Assembly: GCF_003386095.1 (NCBI RefSeq)
Contig: NZ_QREG01000006.1
Location: forward strand, 172,832-236,831
Origin: Marinoscillum furvescens DSM 4134
GTDB taxonomy: Bacteria; Bacteroidota; Bacteroidia; Cytophagales; Cyclobacteriaceae
Length of the DNA: 64,000 bases
Direction of reading: 5' to 3'
The notes beneath the pieces are model-generated. The model was not told the origin of the DNA. It was given only the letters and a program-made list of their open reading frames with translations, and ran no database searches. The position numbers and the translations under genes are program-made. The first letter of the stretch is position 1. The number at the start of each line of letters is the position of its first letter. Of this stretch, positions 63,644 through 64,000 are shown piece by piece.

Positions 63644-64000
63644 TCATTGTCCTCTCACACCACCCAGCGTACTCTCGTACTGGGCGGTTTCTTTGAAGTA
63701 TAAACTGTAGTTTTCAACTAGATTGAACAAACCAATCTTTTGGAGCCACGCCTTGTTCATACCTTCATGTGCTTGCGGACTTCCTGCTTTTCTAAACCAT
63801 CCCTTATGGGATGTAGCTAAAAGTATACTTCGCCATATAGGTAACCCAAGACTTACCAAGAATCGCGTTATGGTTTTTGCTCGCTTGCATTGTTTGAGAC
63901 GAAAACATCTTATCCTTCGATGTATCCAGCTACTCAATCGCTTAAGCCTGCTTAGCATCTTTGCGTTTCTGAAGTAATTGAGCCACCCCCGGAGCACCCT
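63644..64000 (-). CDS. ltrA: Group II intron reverse transcriptase/maturase, C-terminal fragment
   Basis: 118 codons reach the right edge with no start, so the RT domain lies outside. The sequence RGWLNYFRNAKM, SWIHRRIRCFRLKQCKRAKT (maturase X domain helix) and HKGWFRKAGSPQAHEGMNKAWLQKIGL is typical of the group II intron-encoded protein, with the D/En-less type of end. The frame runs on through domain V and stops in domain VI (ending TLGGVRGQ), which happens in several bacterial intron lineages. The 5' part and RNA domains I-IV are not in the window. Confidence 0.9.
   Translation of the reverse strand, partial: RVLRGWLNYFRNAKMLSRLKRLSSWIHRRIRCFRLKQCKRAKTITRFLVSLGLPIWRSILLATSHKGWFRKAGSPQAHEGMNKAWLQKIGLFNLVENYSLYFKETAQYESTLGGVRGQ
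63659..63688 (-). ncRNA. Group II intron domain V
   Basis: Reading the minus strand, CCGCCCAG pairs with CTGGGTGG, then a 2-nt bulge (CG), then TAC/GTA closing a GAGA (GNRA) tetraloop. The catalytic triad position reads CGC, the alternative to AGC used in some bacterial lineages. Confidence 0.8.

Larger units (their letters stand above)
63607..64000 (-). mobile_element. 3' part of a group II intron (5' end outside the window)
   Basis: The minus strand shows the maturase coding end, then a domain V hairpin (63659-63688) with CGC triad, two-base bulge and GAGA tetraloop, then a domain VI hairpin (63618-63648), and a 3' end reading CTACTCGAT with the expected A-Y terminus at about 63607. Exon sequence starts below that. 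The exact boundary is inferred by analogy with other bacterial group II introns. Confidence 0.8.

Overview
The window looks like an algal-galactan (agar/porphyran) utilisation region from a marine Bacteroidota, probably of the Cytophagales/Flavobacteriia type. Evidence: seven proteins end in type IX secretion (T9SS) C-terminal sorting domains, many are Bacteroidota-style lipoproteins, there is a one-protein hybrid two-component sensor (HTCS), and the enzyme set (GH86, GH16, GH117, GH2, GH29, S1 sulfatases, and a P450/ferredoxin/reductase trio) is the one known from red-alga galactan degraders. No tRNA, rRNA, CRISPR array or SusC/SusD pair was seen. Most genes lie on the minus strand.

Layout. 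1-8.0 kb: 3' end of a Big2/T9SS protein, an uncharacterised clan-A-like glycosidase with a beta-trefoil, and a giant multidomain esterase/beta-helix T9SS protein. 8.1-12.7 kb: a GH29, an orphan RHS tip with a possible membrane immunity partner, and an S1 sulfatase. 12.9-18.2 kb: an accessory island with a rhomboid/MORN/TonB-C fusion, an AT-rich DUF4062/STAND-like gene with a degenerate P-loop, and a 27-unit array of 21-bp repeats. 18.3-25.9 kb: a tightly overlapped galactonate operon (GntR, KDG kinase, KDPG/KDPGal aldolase, galactonate dehydratase, GntP permease, exported lactonase) ending in a GH29. 26-36.4 kb: GH86-GH117 operon, a large GH16, and an ADH-esterase-GH2 operon. 36.7-39.4 kb: divergent P450-ferredoxin-reductase operon. 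39.6-42.5 kb: CBM6/nucleoside-hydrolase-like T9SS protein, then a small basic protein with a TIR/NDT-like protein. 43-51.7 kb: a GH29 and a four-gene planctomycete-type cytochrome module (propeller, PSCyt1/DUF1549/DUF1553, DUF1501, DUF2231-cytochrome c-LRR). 51.8-63.3 kb: HTCS, lipoprotein GH16, sulfatase, GH28, and a BNR-repeat T9SS protein. 63.6 kb to the end: 3' part of a group II intron whose domains V and VI can be read directly.

Working model (inference). Secreted GH16/GH86 enzymes cut agar/porphyran. Sulfatases, GH29 (possibly acting as alpha-L-galactosidases), GH117 and GH2 trim the oligosaccharides. The P450 system removes the 6-O-methyl group of D-galactose as formaldehyde, which the neighbouring zinc ADH and esterase may detoxify. 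Galactonate formed from galactose is dehydrated, phosphorylated and split to pyruvate and glyceraldehyde 3-phosphate. The HTCS probably senses an oligosaccharide and switches genes on; the GntR protein probably represses its own operon through a perfect inverted repeat. The cytochrome module, the CBM6 protein and the clan-A-like enzyme are the least understood parts.
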